Of a stretch of 32,540 nt of DNA, positions 24,366 to 32,512 are shown piece after piece. Both the position numbers and the translations under genes were made by a program. The DNA lies in contig RDXH01000110.1 in NCBI GenBank assembly GCA_004292745.1, forward strand, positions 1-32,540. The letters are read 5' to 3'. The DNA comes from Oscillatoriales cyanobacterium. GTDB taxonomy: Bacteria; Cyanobacteriota; Cyanobacteriia; Cyanobacteriales; Microcoleaceae. Below the pieces are notes generated by a model. It searched no databases. It was given only the letters and a program-made list of their open reading frames with translations, and had not been told where the DNA came from. Numbering within the stretch: the stretch's first letter is position 1; each line of letters starts with the position of its first letter.

Positions 24366-25364
24366 AGTAGCACCTACCGCTTTCCGAATCCCAATTTCCT
24401 TAGTGCGCTCCACAACAGACACCAACATAATATTAGCAATACCAATGCCGCCAACTACCAGAGAAATTCCGGCGATCGCTCCCACCATCACAGTAAACAA
24501 ACCTACCACATTACTAAAAGTATTAACAATATCAACTTGATTAATTACCCTAAAATCATCCGGTTGTGGCGGATAAATATTATGACGCAAACGCAAGATA
24601 TTTTCCACTTGAAATTGAGCATCAGCTAAATCCGACTCCCCGGTAGTTTGCAACCAAAAACCAGAAATAGCAATTCCCGATAAAGAATTTCTACCCACAA
24701 TCCGAGCCGACATATTTTTCAGGGGAACATACACGCGATCGTCCTGATCCGTACCCCCTACAGACCCCTTGGGTTCCATCACTCCAATGACCTTGTAGCG
24801 CCCTCCCTGAATACGAACATCAGCCGATAGGGCATTAGCGCCAACTCCAAAAAGGTCGTCTCGCACCTTAGAACCAAGGACAACTACAGGTTCAGCAGCA
24901 TTCAATTCATCCTCATTAAAAAACCGTCCTGCTTGAGGTTGAATGTTCTTGACATCGGGATAATTCAAATCAGTTCCCAAGATAGAAGTAAACGAATTTT
25001 GCCCGCCATAAACAACTTGTACTTGGCGCTGCAAAAAAGCCGAAATCGCCTTAACTGCCGGTGCTTGTTTGCCGATCGCCCTAGCATCATCCCAAGTCAC
25101 AGTAGAAGCAGAACCACTACCCTGACTGACACCACCCGATCGCGAAGCACCAGACAAAACCAACAGCACATCAGTACCCAAAGCCTTCAACTGTTCCTCA
25201 GTAGACTTTTGTACTCCCTGGCCCACGGAAGTAATGGTAATTACAGAAGATATCCCAATAATTACGCCCAGCATTGTCAAGCTGGTACGCAATTTATTAT
25301 TCCACAGCGCCTCAGTCGCCATGAATACAATTTGAATGTTGGAGATTTTGTTAATATTGGGCAT
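24312..25364 (-). CDS. MacB-like ABC transporter permease lacking its last two membrane helices
   Basis: About 350 residues from ATG 25364. It has the first helix (SLTMLGVIIGISSVITITSV), the periplasmic MacB_PCD region, and the second helix (VGLFTVMVGAIAGISLVVGG) with NIMLVSVVERTKEIGIRKAV. The family then needs two more helices before the closing ARNAARLDPIAALR motif. Here GATKA is joined directly to RNAARLDPIAALRND, an in-frame loss of roughly 60-70 residues. The frame extends upstream to 25436, but that part (CPIPDAQCPMPYALCPMPN) is a translated GGGCATA array. No ATPase gene is adjacent. It is probably non-functional or strongly altered. Confidence 0.8.
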   Translation of the reverse strand: MPNINKISNIQIVFMATEALWNNKLRTSLTMLGVIIGISSVITITSVGQGVQKSTEEQLKALGTDVLLVLSGASRSGGVSQGSGSASTVTWDDARAIGKQAPAVKAISAFLQRQVQVVYGGQNSFTSILGTDLNYPDVKNIQPQAGRFFNEDELNAAEPVVVLGSKVRDDLFGVGANALSADVRIQGGRYKVIGVMEPKGSVGGTDQDDRVYVPLKNMSARIVGRNSLSGIAISGFWLQTTGESDLADAQFQVENILRLRHNIYPPQPDDFRVINQVDIVNTFSNVVGLFTVMVGAIAGISLVVGGIGIANIMLVSVVERTKEIGIRKAVGATKARNAARLDPIAALRND

Positions 25365-25506
25365 AGGGCATAGGGCATAGGGCATAGGGCATTGGGCATC
25401 GGGAATAGGGCATTGGGCATTGGGAATTGGGAACAACTATCAACTATCAAGTGACAACTATCAACGGACAACTGTCAACTGTCAACTGACAACTGTCAAC
25501 TGACAA
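25352..25506. repeat. GGGCATA / GGGAATT array and CAACTGTCAACTGA array
   Basis: GGGCATA/GGGCATT heptamers (25358-25430) are followed by CAACTATCAA and CAACTGTCAACTGA 10-14-mers (25432-25506). They fill the whole gap between the adaptor stop codon and the permease gene, where an ATPase gene would be expected in many ABC-type macAB-like operons. Confidence 0.85.
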
Positions 25507-27327
25507 CTAACGCAAACGACTTCCACCACCAGGTTGCAAACCTGGAATTCCCCCCGACGATGGAGTTTGAGATTTAGGCCGCAAGCCAGGGGGGAAACTA
25601 ATAAAAACCTTTTCATTTCCCTTTAAGCCCGATCGCACTTCTGTCTTGTCATCAACTGTCATCCCCGTCTTAATGGGCACAAACTGAGGCTTCCCATCTT
25701 CTCCACCCGCCACAAACACCCCCGTTTCTTTTTGTTGACGAACAATTGCCGCAGTGGGCACAACCAAAACATCTTTCAATTCACCGGCTTTAAACTCCAC
25801 ATTCACATTCATTCCCGATCGCAACATTTTCTTTTCATCATCAACAATAGAAGTTTTTACCTCAAAACTGGTAACATTTTGCTGGACGATCGACTGAGGC
25901 GAAATTTGGCTAACTTTACCTGTAAAAGTCTTTCCCGTATAAGCATCAGCTTGAATAGACGCATTTTGACCAAGCCGGATTTGAGCAATATTGCTTTCTG
26001 CGACATTTGCGACTACCTGATTTTTTGAAGCTAAAGACAAAATCGAAGAAGAAGTCGCCGAAGACACCGCACTACCTGCTGTTGTGGGAGTGACAAAAGC
26101 GCCCGGATCTGCATATTTCCGAGTCACAATACCGCTGAAAGGAGCACGAATTCTCGTATCGTTAATCAGCGCTTGTACGGTTTGGAGGCTCCCTTTGGCG
26201 GAGAGAACTTGGGCGCGGGCGATCGCGATTTCTTCCGGGCGAGGACCGGCTTGAATTAGCGCTAAAGCTTGCTGTTTTTGCTCTACGGCTGCTTCGGAAG
26301 CGGCGATGTCTTCCGATCGCGCCCCCGATCGCACTCCTGCCAAAGCTTGCCGTTTTTGCTCCACTGTGGCCCGCCCCGCAGCGATATCTTCCGGGCGAGC
26401 ACCAGCTTGAATTAGCGCCAAAGCTTGCTGTTTTTGCTCCACTGCGGCCTGCGCAGCAGCAATTTCTTCCGGGCGCGCACCCGATCGCAACAAAGCTACA
26501 GCTTGTTCGGCTTGTCTGACTTGAGTTTGAGCTCGATCGCGCGCGGTGCGAGAAGTATTCACAATTTGAAGAGAAATAGCCCCGGATGTGTAGAGTTCCT
26601 GATTTCTTTGAAAGTCTTCTGATGCTTGGTTTTTGGCATATTCAGCATCCCTGAGTTTAGCTTGAGCTTGGGCAATATCTTCGGGGCGATTACCCTTGAG
26701 CAATTTTTCCAGAGTTGCTTGTTGTTCGGCTAATTGTGCCTTTGCTGCTGCAATATCCTGGGTGCGATTACCGTTGAGCAATTTTTGGAGAGTTGCTTGT
26801 TGTTCAGTTAGTTGTGAAGCGGCGACAGCAATATCCTGAGTTCGATTACCGTTGAGCAATTTTTCTAGACTGGCTTGTTGTTCAGCTAATTGCGCTTTTG
26901 CTGCGGCAATATCTTCGGCTCGATTACCATTGAGTAATTTTTGCAAGTTGGCTTCAGCAGAAGCAAGTTGTCCGCGATTTTGGGTAAGTTGGCCTTGGAG
27001 GTTGGAGTCATCCATTTGAGCGAGAATTTGCCCTGTTTTAACGCTGTCTCCTTCCTTGACGAGCAAACTTTTGAGCACTCCTGAAGTTTTGGGGCTGACA
27101 TTAACACTCCTTTCGGGTGCTATTGTGCCGTTTGCTGAAATTGCGATCGGTAAATTCACTCTTTCTACAGCAACGGTTTTTTCCTTGCGCCTGCTTTCCC
27201 GGCTCGATTTGACTGTGAGTTGGCTGTAAGCTATGTAGCCAACTCCTGCAAGCAATCCGGCGGCAAGGAACCCGCTTACCCAAGGAGTTAGCCCTTTTTT
27301 AATCTGAAACTGCTTTAGGAAGTACAT
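25507..27327 (-). CDS. MacA/HlyD-family membrane fusion protein with repeat-built coiled coil
   Basis: 606 residues from ATG 27327 (616 from ATG 27357). Residue numbers here use the longer form. One membrane helix at ~25-45; biotinyl-lipoyl half-motif ILAQMDDSNL at ~111-120; then a long alpha-hairpin; then the second lipoyl half (RIRAPFSGIVTRKYADPGAF) and a beta-barrel region ending in a Gly/Pro-rich tail. The hairpin's first arm (141-244) is four 26-residue units LLNGNR-x2-DIAxAxxQL; the second arm (289-392) is four 26-residue units with xxGARPEEIAxAxAxVEQ. Adaptors of this family bridge an inner-membrane transporter to an outer-membrane duct in the periplasm. It precedes the permease gene on the same strand. 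ATG 27327 leaves the direct repeats at 27336-27391 upstream. Confidence 0.9.
   Translation of the reverse strand: MYFLKQFQIKKGLTPWVSGFLAAGLLAGVGYIAYSQLTVKSSRESRRKEKTVAVERVNLPIAISANGTIAPERSVNVSPKTSGVLKSLLVKEGDSVKTGQILAQMDDSNLQGQLTQNRGQLASAEANLQKLLNGNRAEDIAAAKAQLAEQQASLEKLLNGNRTQDIAVAASQLTEQQATLQKLLNGNRTQDIAAAKAQLAEQQATLEKLLKGNRPEDIAQAQAKLRDAEYAKNQASEDFQRNQELYTSGAISLQIVNTSRTARDRAQTQVRQAEQAVALLRSGARPEEIAAAQAAVEQKQQALALIQAGARPEDIAAGRATVEQKRQALAGVRSGARSEDIAASEAAVEQKQQALALIQAGPRPEEIAIARAQVLSAKGSLQTVQALINDTRIRAPFSGIVTRKYADPGAFVTPTTAGSAVSSATSSSILSLASKNQVVANVAESNIAQIRLGQNASIQADAYTGKTFTGKVSQISPQSIVQQNVTSFEVKTSIVDDEKKMLRSGMNVNVEFKAGELKDVLVVPTAAIVRQQKETGVFVAGGEDGKPQFVPIKTGMTVDDKTEVRSGLKGNEKVFISFPPGLRPKSQTPSSGGIPGLQPGGGSRLR
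26182..26493 (-). repeat. Four 78-bp units encoding the descending hairpin arm
   Basis: Units of 26 residues beginning LLRSGARPEE, LIQAGARPED, GVRSGARSED and LIQAGPRPEE. The body IAAxxAxVEQKQQALA is conserved in the first three; the fourth diverges toward the lipoyl domain. It is the partner of the array at 26626-26937. Confidence 0.85.
26626..26937 (-). repeat. Four 78-bp units encoding the ascending hairpin arm
   Basis: Units of 26 residues beginning LLNGNRAEDI, LLNGNRTQDI, LLNGNRTQDI and LLKGNRPEDI, with bodies like AAAKAQLAEQQATLEK. The last is degenerate (AQAQAKLRDAEYAKNQ). The DNA units are highly similar, pointing to tandem duplication rather than convergence. Confidence 0.85.
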
Positions 27328-27335
27328 ATAAATTA

Positions 27336-27391
27336 GACCGATCGGGCGTCTGTTCAATTTTGACCGATCGGGAACACAAAACGTTCAATTT
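27336..27391. promoter_or_regulatory. Direct repeat GACCGATCGGG...GTTCAATTT, possible operator
   Basis: GACCGATCGGG occurs at 27336-27346 and 27362-27372, each followed by GTTCAATTT (27352 and 27383). Each contains the 8-bp palindrome CCGATCGG. They lie just upstream of the adaptor start at 27327 in the divergent spacer shared with the adhesin gene. CGATCG is common genome-wide, so a regulator site is only suggested. Confidence 0.3.
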
Positions 27392-27627
27392 AATTGATGA
27401 TTTGTTTTGGTTGAGCGATCGACCTCGCAGTAGATTTTCCGCAATATTACTTAATAAATCTTCCATCTTCATCAAAAATTTATTTAAACAGGTATTTTTC
27501 AGCAAAACTTTATAGAGATTCTCTGAAAATACTGTTAGAGTTGCTACAACATTCAAAAATAGTTTCGGATGCAAGTCGCGAAATCGGGGAATTGTTGTCT
27601 TTTTTTTTACCCCCAGTCAGGTGTATT

Positions 27628-28080
27628 ATGCCAAATTTAAATAGTAAAGTTTCCCTAAGTGCGATCGCCTTTATAGACAGTAAAGTTAAAGATTATCAAA
27701 GTTTGATTGCCGGAGTAAAGCCGGGTACGGAAGTAGTCGTTTTGGATGGTAATCGGGATGCGATCGAGCAAATTACTCAAATCTTAGCTTGTCGTACCAA
27801 TATTGACAGCATTCATATAGTTTCTCACGGTGCTCCCGGTAGCTTGCAATTGGGAAAAACCAGATTTTCCGAAGCTAATTTAGAAACATATTCCGAACAA
27901 TTGCAGCAATGGCGGAGTGCTTTTACAGACAATGCAGATCTTCTGATTTACGGTTGCAATGTGGCATCTGGGCCTCGCGTTTATCCGAGAGTCCGCCGGG
28001 GATTTAAATCCCCGTCGAGAGAGCGGAAGTCGGTTGAAACCGACTGGGAAAAATTCATTTATTCAGTCATCTTTAGATGA
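27628..28080 (+). CDS. DUF4347 domain, N-terminal half of a split adhesin gene
   Basis: ATG 27628 (MPNLNSKVSLSAIAFIDSKV) is preferred to ATG 27541 because the family begins here. The frame carries the DUF4347 pattern (EVVVLDGNRDAIEQITQILA, IDSIHIVSHGAPGSLQLGKT, DNADLLIYGCNVASG). DUF4347 opens many giant cyanobacterial and planctomycete surface proteins. After GCNVASG at about 27970 the sequence turns into a hairpin-rich insert, and the frame stops at 28080. The missing second half of the domain (FIQRIAELTNTNVAASKNLT) resumes at about 28172 in another frame. As it stands this half would give a 150-residue truncated protein. Confidence 0.8.
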   Translation: MPNLNSKVSLSAIAFIDSKVKDYQSLIAGVKPGTEVVVLDGNRDAIEQITQILACRTNIDSIHIVSHGAPGSLQLGKTRFSEANLETYSEQLQQWRSAFTDNADLLIYGCNVASGPRVYPRVRRGFKSPSRERKSVETDWEKFIYSVIFR

Positions 28081-31000
28081 CTTGTGCTATGAGACGGGGG
28101 TTTCAACCCCCGGCGGAACCGGGGAACAAGCGAGAAATTTAGATGTAGATTTAGATTTATATCTAGATGGTTTCACCTTCATTCAGCGCATTGCCGAACT
28201 CACAAATACCAATGTTGCCGCCTCCAAAAACCTCACCTGCAGCGCGACAAAAGGTGGCGACTGGGAACTAGAAACCAGAACCGGAGAAATCAAAACATCG
28301 TTAGTATTTCGGGAAGATGCGATCGCAACTTACAATCATGTTCTCTCCAGTTTCAGTGCTGCGACTAATTTTCCGATGGCACTAGATCCCTTCGTTCCCT
28401 CCGTAGACTACAACGGTGACGGCATCTTCGACTTAGTTATAGGTGGCGGAGTTTTCTTAGCCGACGGGAATGGCAGTTTTAAACAGCCCATCAGCTTTGC
28501 CGGAGTCCCGACGAAACTTGGTAACTTTAACTCCGACAACATATTAGACTTAGCAATAGCAAATCCAGTCTTCTCTGGCACTGTCTCAATTAGGCCGGGA
28601 AACGGTACTGGTGGCTTTGGTACGCCTACAAACTTCAACGTAGGGAACACTCCCATATCTATCGCCAGTGGTAACTTTAATCCCGATACCTTCCCCGATT
28701 TAGCAGTGGTAAACGCTAATCCTCAAGGTACTGGCAGTGTTTCAATTTTATTGGGAAATGGCACTGGTGGTTTTAGCGCTGCTACTAATTTTAATGTCGG
28801 AGGAATTCCGGCTTCGGTTGCTGTCGGCAACTTTAACACTGATAACTTTCCCGACTTAGCAGTGGGGAACAGTCTTTCTAATAATATCTCTATCCTTTTC
28901 GGAAATGGCACTGGCGGTTTTGGTGCCGCCACTAACTTTGGTACGGGACAAGCTCCCAATTCCATTATTGTGGCCGACTTTAATGTAGATGGCAACCCAG
29001 ACCTAGCAACAGCCAACAACGGTTCTAACAACGTATCTATTTTGTTAGGAAATGGTACAGGCGGTTTTACTAATGCCACTAACTTTAATGCTGGATTAGG
29101 TGCTAATTCTGTCGCAGCATTTGATTTAAACGGTGACAATAAACTAGATTTAGCGGTATCAAACTCTAATTCTACAAACCTATCAATTTTACTGGGAAAT
29201 GGCACAGGAGGTTTTAGTCAGCCCATCGACTTTGCATTAACAGGGACAAACCCTGGTAGGGTAACAGTAAATGATTTTAACAACGATGCTCTACCCGATT
29301 TGGCAGTAATGGTAACAAACGGAAGTTCTGACAATGTTTCTATTCTGCTAAATACACCAAGTACCGTGTCTTTTGTTACTCCCAAAGTAGGCAACACTTA
29401 CAACGTAAATGAAGGCAGTACCGACACAGTAATTAATGTCCCCGTCACCATCAGCAACAGCAGTTCCTTCGGCGATATAGTTGTACCAATTATCATCGAC
29501 CCCAGCAGCACAGCAACTCAAGGTGCAGACTACACTCTTTCAACTACATCCCTGACTTTTCCTGCTAATACTACCACTCTCACCCAGAATATTGCAGTTA
29601 CGATTAAAGCTGACAATATCGTTGACAGTAACGAACAAATAGTTCTAAATTTTGGGAAAATTACAGGCGGCACTGCCATTGCTGGTTCGAGTAGCGGTTC
29701 CAGCAATCAAGTAAAAGTGGGAATATTAGACAGGAATAGTTCTTATACTATTGCCACCAATACTCCTAGCCTTAATGAAGGCAATTCTGGGAAAACTCCC
29801 GCCTCATTTACCATTACTCGCAACGGCAGCACGGAACTTGGGAGTACGGTAGATTACACGATTACTGGCACTGCGACAAACGGCACTGATTACAACAATA
29901 TCGGTGGCACTTCTGGGGCAACCGCAACCACTGGCAAAATCAGTTTTGCAGCGGGCGAAACCTCCAAAACTATTACTTTGGATGTGTTGGGAGATGCCAA
30001 TATAGAACCAGATGAAACTGTTGTCATTACTTTATCAAATCCAGTTTCACTGGGCGGCGCGCCGACTATTGCGACGGCTACTGCGATAGCTACTATCAAA
30101 AATGATGACACTGCTGGCATCACTGTCAATCCCAAAACATTATCAACTACCGAAGCAGGTGGAAAAGCTACTTTCACAGTCAAACTTAACACTCAACCAA
30201 CTGCTGATGTTACCATCGGTTTGAGTAGTGACAATGTAGCTGAAGGAACTGTTGGGACTAATAGCTTAACTTTCACTCCCGCTAACTGGAACCTAGAGAA
30301 AACAGTAACAGTGACTGGGGTGGACGATTTTGTAGCTGATGGAAATGCAGTTTACAAAATTGTGACGGCGGCTGCTGTCAGCGCTGATACTAATTACAAT
30401 AGCCTGAATCCTGATGATGTTACTGTCACCAACAGTGACAATGACACTCCGGGAATTATTAGTATTACTCAGAGTACGACGGGATTAACTACCAGTGAAA
30501 TTGGCGGTAAAGCTAATTTCACAGTCCAACTAAATTCTCAACCAACTGCTAACGTTACCATCGGTTTGAGTAGTTCTAATGTGGCGGAAGGAACTGTTGC
30601 GCCGGCGAGCTTAACTTTCACTCCGACTAACTGGAAGCAAGAGCAAACAGTAACGGTGACTGGTGTTGACGATTTTGTAGCTGATGGAAATATAGTTTAC
30701 AAAATTGTGACAGCGGCTGCTGTCACCACCGACGCTAATTACAAGAATCTAAATCCTTTGGTTCTCACCGTCACCAATACTGACAATGATACTCCGGGAA
30801 TTACGATTAACCCAACAGGATTGACTACCAGTGAAGCCGGTGGTAAAGCTAATTTCACAGTCCAACTAAATTCTCAACCAACTGCTAACGTTACCATCGG
30901 TTTGAGTAGTGACAATGTAGCTGAAGGAACGGTTTCGACTAATAGCTTAACTTTCACTCCGGCTAACTGGAATCAAGTACAAACAGTAACGGTGACTGGT

Positions 31001-32512
31001 GTTGACGATTTGGTGGCTGATGGAAATGTAGTTTACAAAATTGTGACTGCTGCTGCTGTCAGCACTGATGCTAATTACAATAACCTCAATCCCTTGGATG
31101 TCACCGTCACCAACAGTGACAATGAAACTCCGGGAATTACAGTCAATCCGACGGCGGGGTTGACTACTGGTGAAGATGGCACTAAGGCAAATTTTGCTGT
31201 GGTTTTAAATACTAAACCCACGGCTAATGTGACTATCGGTTTGAATAGTTCTAATGTGGCGGAAGGAACTGTTTCGACTAATAGTTTGACTTTCACTCCG
31301 GCTAACTGGAATACAGCGCAACCAGTGACAGTAACTGGGGTTAATGATAGTATCGCTGATGGGAATATTGACTACAAAGTTATTACGGGGGCTGCTGTTA
31401 GTACAGACCCGAATTACAATAACAAGGATGTAGCGGATGTTGGTATTACAAATAAGGACAATGATAGGGCTGGTGTTTCTGTTAGTGTTACCGAAACAAC
31501 TGCTACCGAAGGCGGGGCGAATGGTACTTATGCGATCGAGTTAACGTCGCAGCCGATCGCCCCTGTAACTATCAATCTCACAACAGATAATCAGCTTCAG
31601 GCGATCGCCCCTATCGCTTTCACTCCGAATAATTGGAATGTATCTCAAACTGTTACGGTGAAAGCTTTTGATAATACGGGCGTGGATGGGCCGCACAGTG
31701 GCACTATTACTCACAGTGTAAGTAGCACTGATACTAAGTATAATGTGGTGGTGGTTCCTGCGGTGACAGTGGCGATCGCAGATAACGACGTAGCGCCGAC
31801 ACCGACTCCCACAGCGACACCAACTCCCACACCGACAACGGGTACACCAACTCCCACACCTACAACGGGTACACCAACTCCCACACCTACAACTGGTACA
31901 CCAACTCCCACGCCTACAACGGGTACACCAACTCCCACATCTGCTGGCATCACCGTCTCCCCCACCAGCGGATTAATCACCACTAAAACAGGTGGCAAAG
32001 CCAAATTTACCATCAAACTCGATACCCCGCCGATCGCTCCTGTAACTATCGGTTTGAAGGTTTCTCCTCAAACTCAAGCAGAAGGTAGTCTGTCCATTTC
32101 AGAAGTTATCTTTACACCTCAAAACTGGAATATACCCCAGGAGGTAACGGTAAGAGGAGAGGGTGGTGCGATCGCTGCTAATGCGAACCGATCTTATACA
32201 ATCGTTACCGCCCCTGCGATCAGCACTGACAGCAAATACTCAGGCCTTGATGCCTCTGATGTCAGTCTTACCAATATGTTTGTTTATTTAGAGACAAATC
32301 CCGAACGAAATTTTCCTCGGATTGTTGTTGGGCCGACACAGCAATTGACTACCACAGAAGCTGGTGGAACTGATAATTTCAGCGTTGTCCTCACTCGCAA
32401 ACCTATTACTGATGTTGTCATCCCCATCAGGAGTGACAACACAGATACATTTAACCCGGTAATTCCCGGCAATCCGAGATTACTGAGTACGGTAAGACTT
32501 GGAAATCGGTAA
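27959..32512 (+). CDS. FG-GAP/Calx-beta surface protein (main part of split adhesin)
   Basis: 1517 residues if started at ATG 27959, a start that overlaps the DUF4347 frame and may not be native. Order: translated insert (~5-55), second half of DUF4347 (~70-125, GGDWELETRTGEIKTSLV), about seven FG-GAP/VCBS repeats (~130-465, units such as SVSILLGNGTGGFSAATNFN), which form a beta-propeller, then two Calx-beta domains (~470-715). Next come five ~113-residue modules with NVTIGLSSxNVAEGTV and SLTFTPANWN (30107-31800), a TPTPTPTTG linker (31800-31945), and further modules. FNxDxxPDLAV motifs suggest Ca2+ binding. It is probably an exported or surface protein; no signal peptide is seen, as usual for DUF4347 proteins. 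The stop at 32510 may be a second frameshift. Confidence 0.85.
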   Translation: MWHLGLAFIRESAGDLNPRRESGSRLKPTGKNSFIQSSLDDLCYETGVSTPGGTGEQARNLDVDLDLYLDGFTFIQRIAELTNTNVAASKNLTCSATKGGDWELETRTGEIKTSLVFREDAIATYNHVLSSFSAATNFPMALDPFVPSVDYNGDGIFDLVIGGGVFLADGNGSFKQPISFAGVPTKLGNFNSDNILDLAIANPVFSGTVSIRPGNGTGGFGTPTNFNVGNTPISIASGNFNPDTFPDLAVVNANPQGTGSVSILLGNGTGGFSAATNFNVGGIPASVAVGNFNTDNFPDLAVGNSLSNNISILFGNGTGGFGAATNFGTGQAPNSIIVADFNVDGNPDLATANNGSNNVSILLGNGTGGFTNATNFNAGLGANSVAAFDLNGDNKLDLAVSNSNSTNLSILLGNGTGGFSQPIDFALTGTNPGRVTVNDFNNDALPDLAVMVTNGSSDNVSILLNTPSTVSFVTPKVGNTYNVNEGSTDTVINVPVTISNSSSFGDIVVPIIIDPSSTATQGADYTLSTTSLTFPANTTTLTQNIAVTIKADNIVDSNEQIVLNFGKITGGTAIAGSSSGSSNQVKVGILDRNSSYTIATNTPSLNEGNSGKTPASFTITRNGSTELGSTVDYTITGTATNGTDYNNIGGTSGATATTGKISFAAGETSKTITLDVLGDANIEPDETVVITLSNPVSLGGAPTIATATAIATIKNDDTAGITVNPKTLSTTEAGGKATFTVKLNTQPTADVTIGLSSDNVAEGTVGTNSLTFTPANWNLEKTVTVTGVDDFVADGNAVYKIVTAAAVSADTNYNSLNPDDVTVTNSDNDTPGIISITQSTTGLTTSEIGGKANFTVQLNSQPTANVTIGLSSSNVAEGTVAPASLTFTPTNWKQEQTVTVTGVDDFVADGNIVYKIVTAAAVTTDANYKNLNPLVLTVTNTDNDTPGITINPTGLTTSEAGGKANFTVQLNSQPTANVTIGLSSDNVAEGTVSTNSLTFTPANWNQVQTVTVTGVDDLVADGNVVYKIVTAAAVSTDANYNNLNPLDVTVTNSDNETPGITVNPTAGLTTGEDGTKANFAVVLNTKPTANVTIGLNSSNVAEGTVSTNSLTFTPANWNTAQPVTVTGVNDSIADGNIDYKVITGAAVSTDPNYNNKDVADVGITNKDNDRAGVSVSVTETTATEGGANGTYAIELTSQPIAPVTINLTTDNQLQAIAPIAFTPNNWNVSQTVTVKAFDNTGVDGPHSGTITHSVSSTDTKYNVVVVPAVTVAIADNDVAPTPTPTATPTPTPTTGTPTPTPTTGTPTPTPTTGTPTPTPTTGTPTPTSAGITVSPTSGLITTKTGGKAKFTIKLDTPPIAPVTIGLKVSPQTQAEGSLSISEVIFTPQNWNIPQEVTVRGEGGAIAANANRSYTIVTAPAISTDSKYSGLDASDVSLTNMFVYLETNPERNFPRIVVGPTQQLTTTEAGGTDNFSVVLTRKPITDVVIPIRSDNTDTFNPVIPGNPRLLSTVRLGNR
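27970..28150. mobile_element. Hairpin-rich insertion splitting the DUF4347 domain
   Basis: Four hairpins occur within 115 bp: GGGGATTTAAATCCCC (27998-28013), AGTCGGTT/AACCGACT (28028-28045), TCATCT/AGATGA (28067-28080) and GGGGGTT/AACCCCC (28096-28111). There is no transposase. The downstream frame implies an insert length of 1 modulo 3. Borders are approximate because the family is variable after GCNVASG. The frame used by the downstream part is open through the whole insert. Confidence 0.7.
30107..31462 (+). repeat. Four tandem ~340 bp modules in the adhesin gene
   Basis: Module starts (D/E of the DNDTPG-type joint) fall at 30107, 30443, 30788 and 31124, with the next joint at 31463, so the spacing is 336, 345, 336 and 339 bp. 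Nucleotide identity is high over GCTAACGTTACCATCGGTTT and similar stretches. This is consistent with recent unequal recombination. Confidence 0.85.
31795..31945 (+). repeat. 27-bp tandem repeat encoding a Thr/Pro linker
   Basis: Four 27-bp units (GTPTPTPTT) start at 31841, 31868, 31895 and 31922, preceded by irregular PTPT coding. The linker is likely extended and glycosylatable, separating the tandem modules from the C-terminal part. Confidence 0.9.

Noticed and set aside
31795-31945. Regular 27-bp repeats as a possible CRISPR array
   Set aside because: Units are directly adjacent with no spacers and encode an in-frame Thr/Pro linker.
31711-32016. Minus-strand Val/Gly-rich frame opposite the linker
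   Set aside because: It is the antisense reading of the 27-bp repeat.
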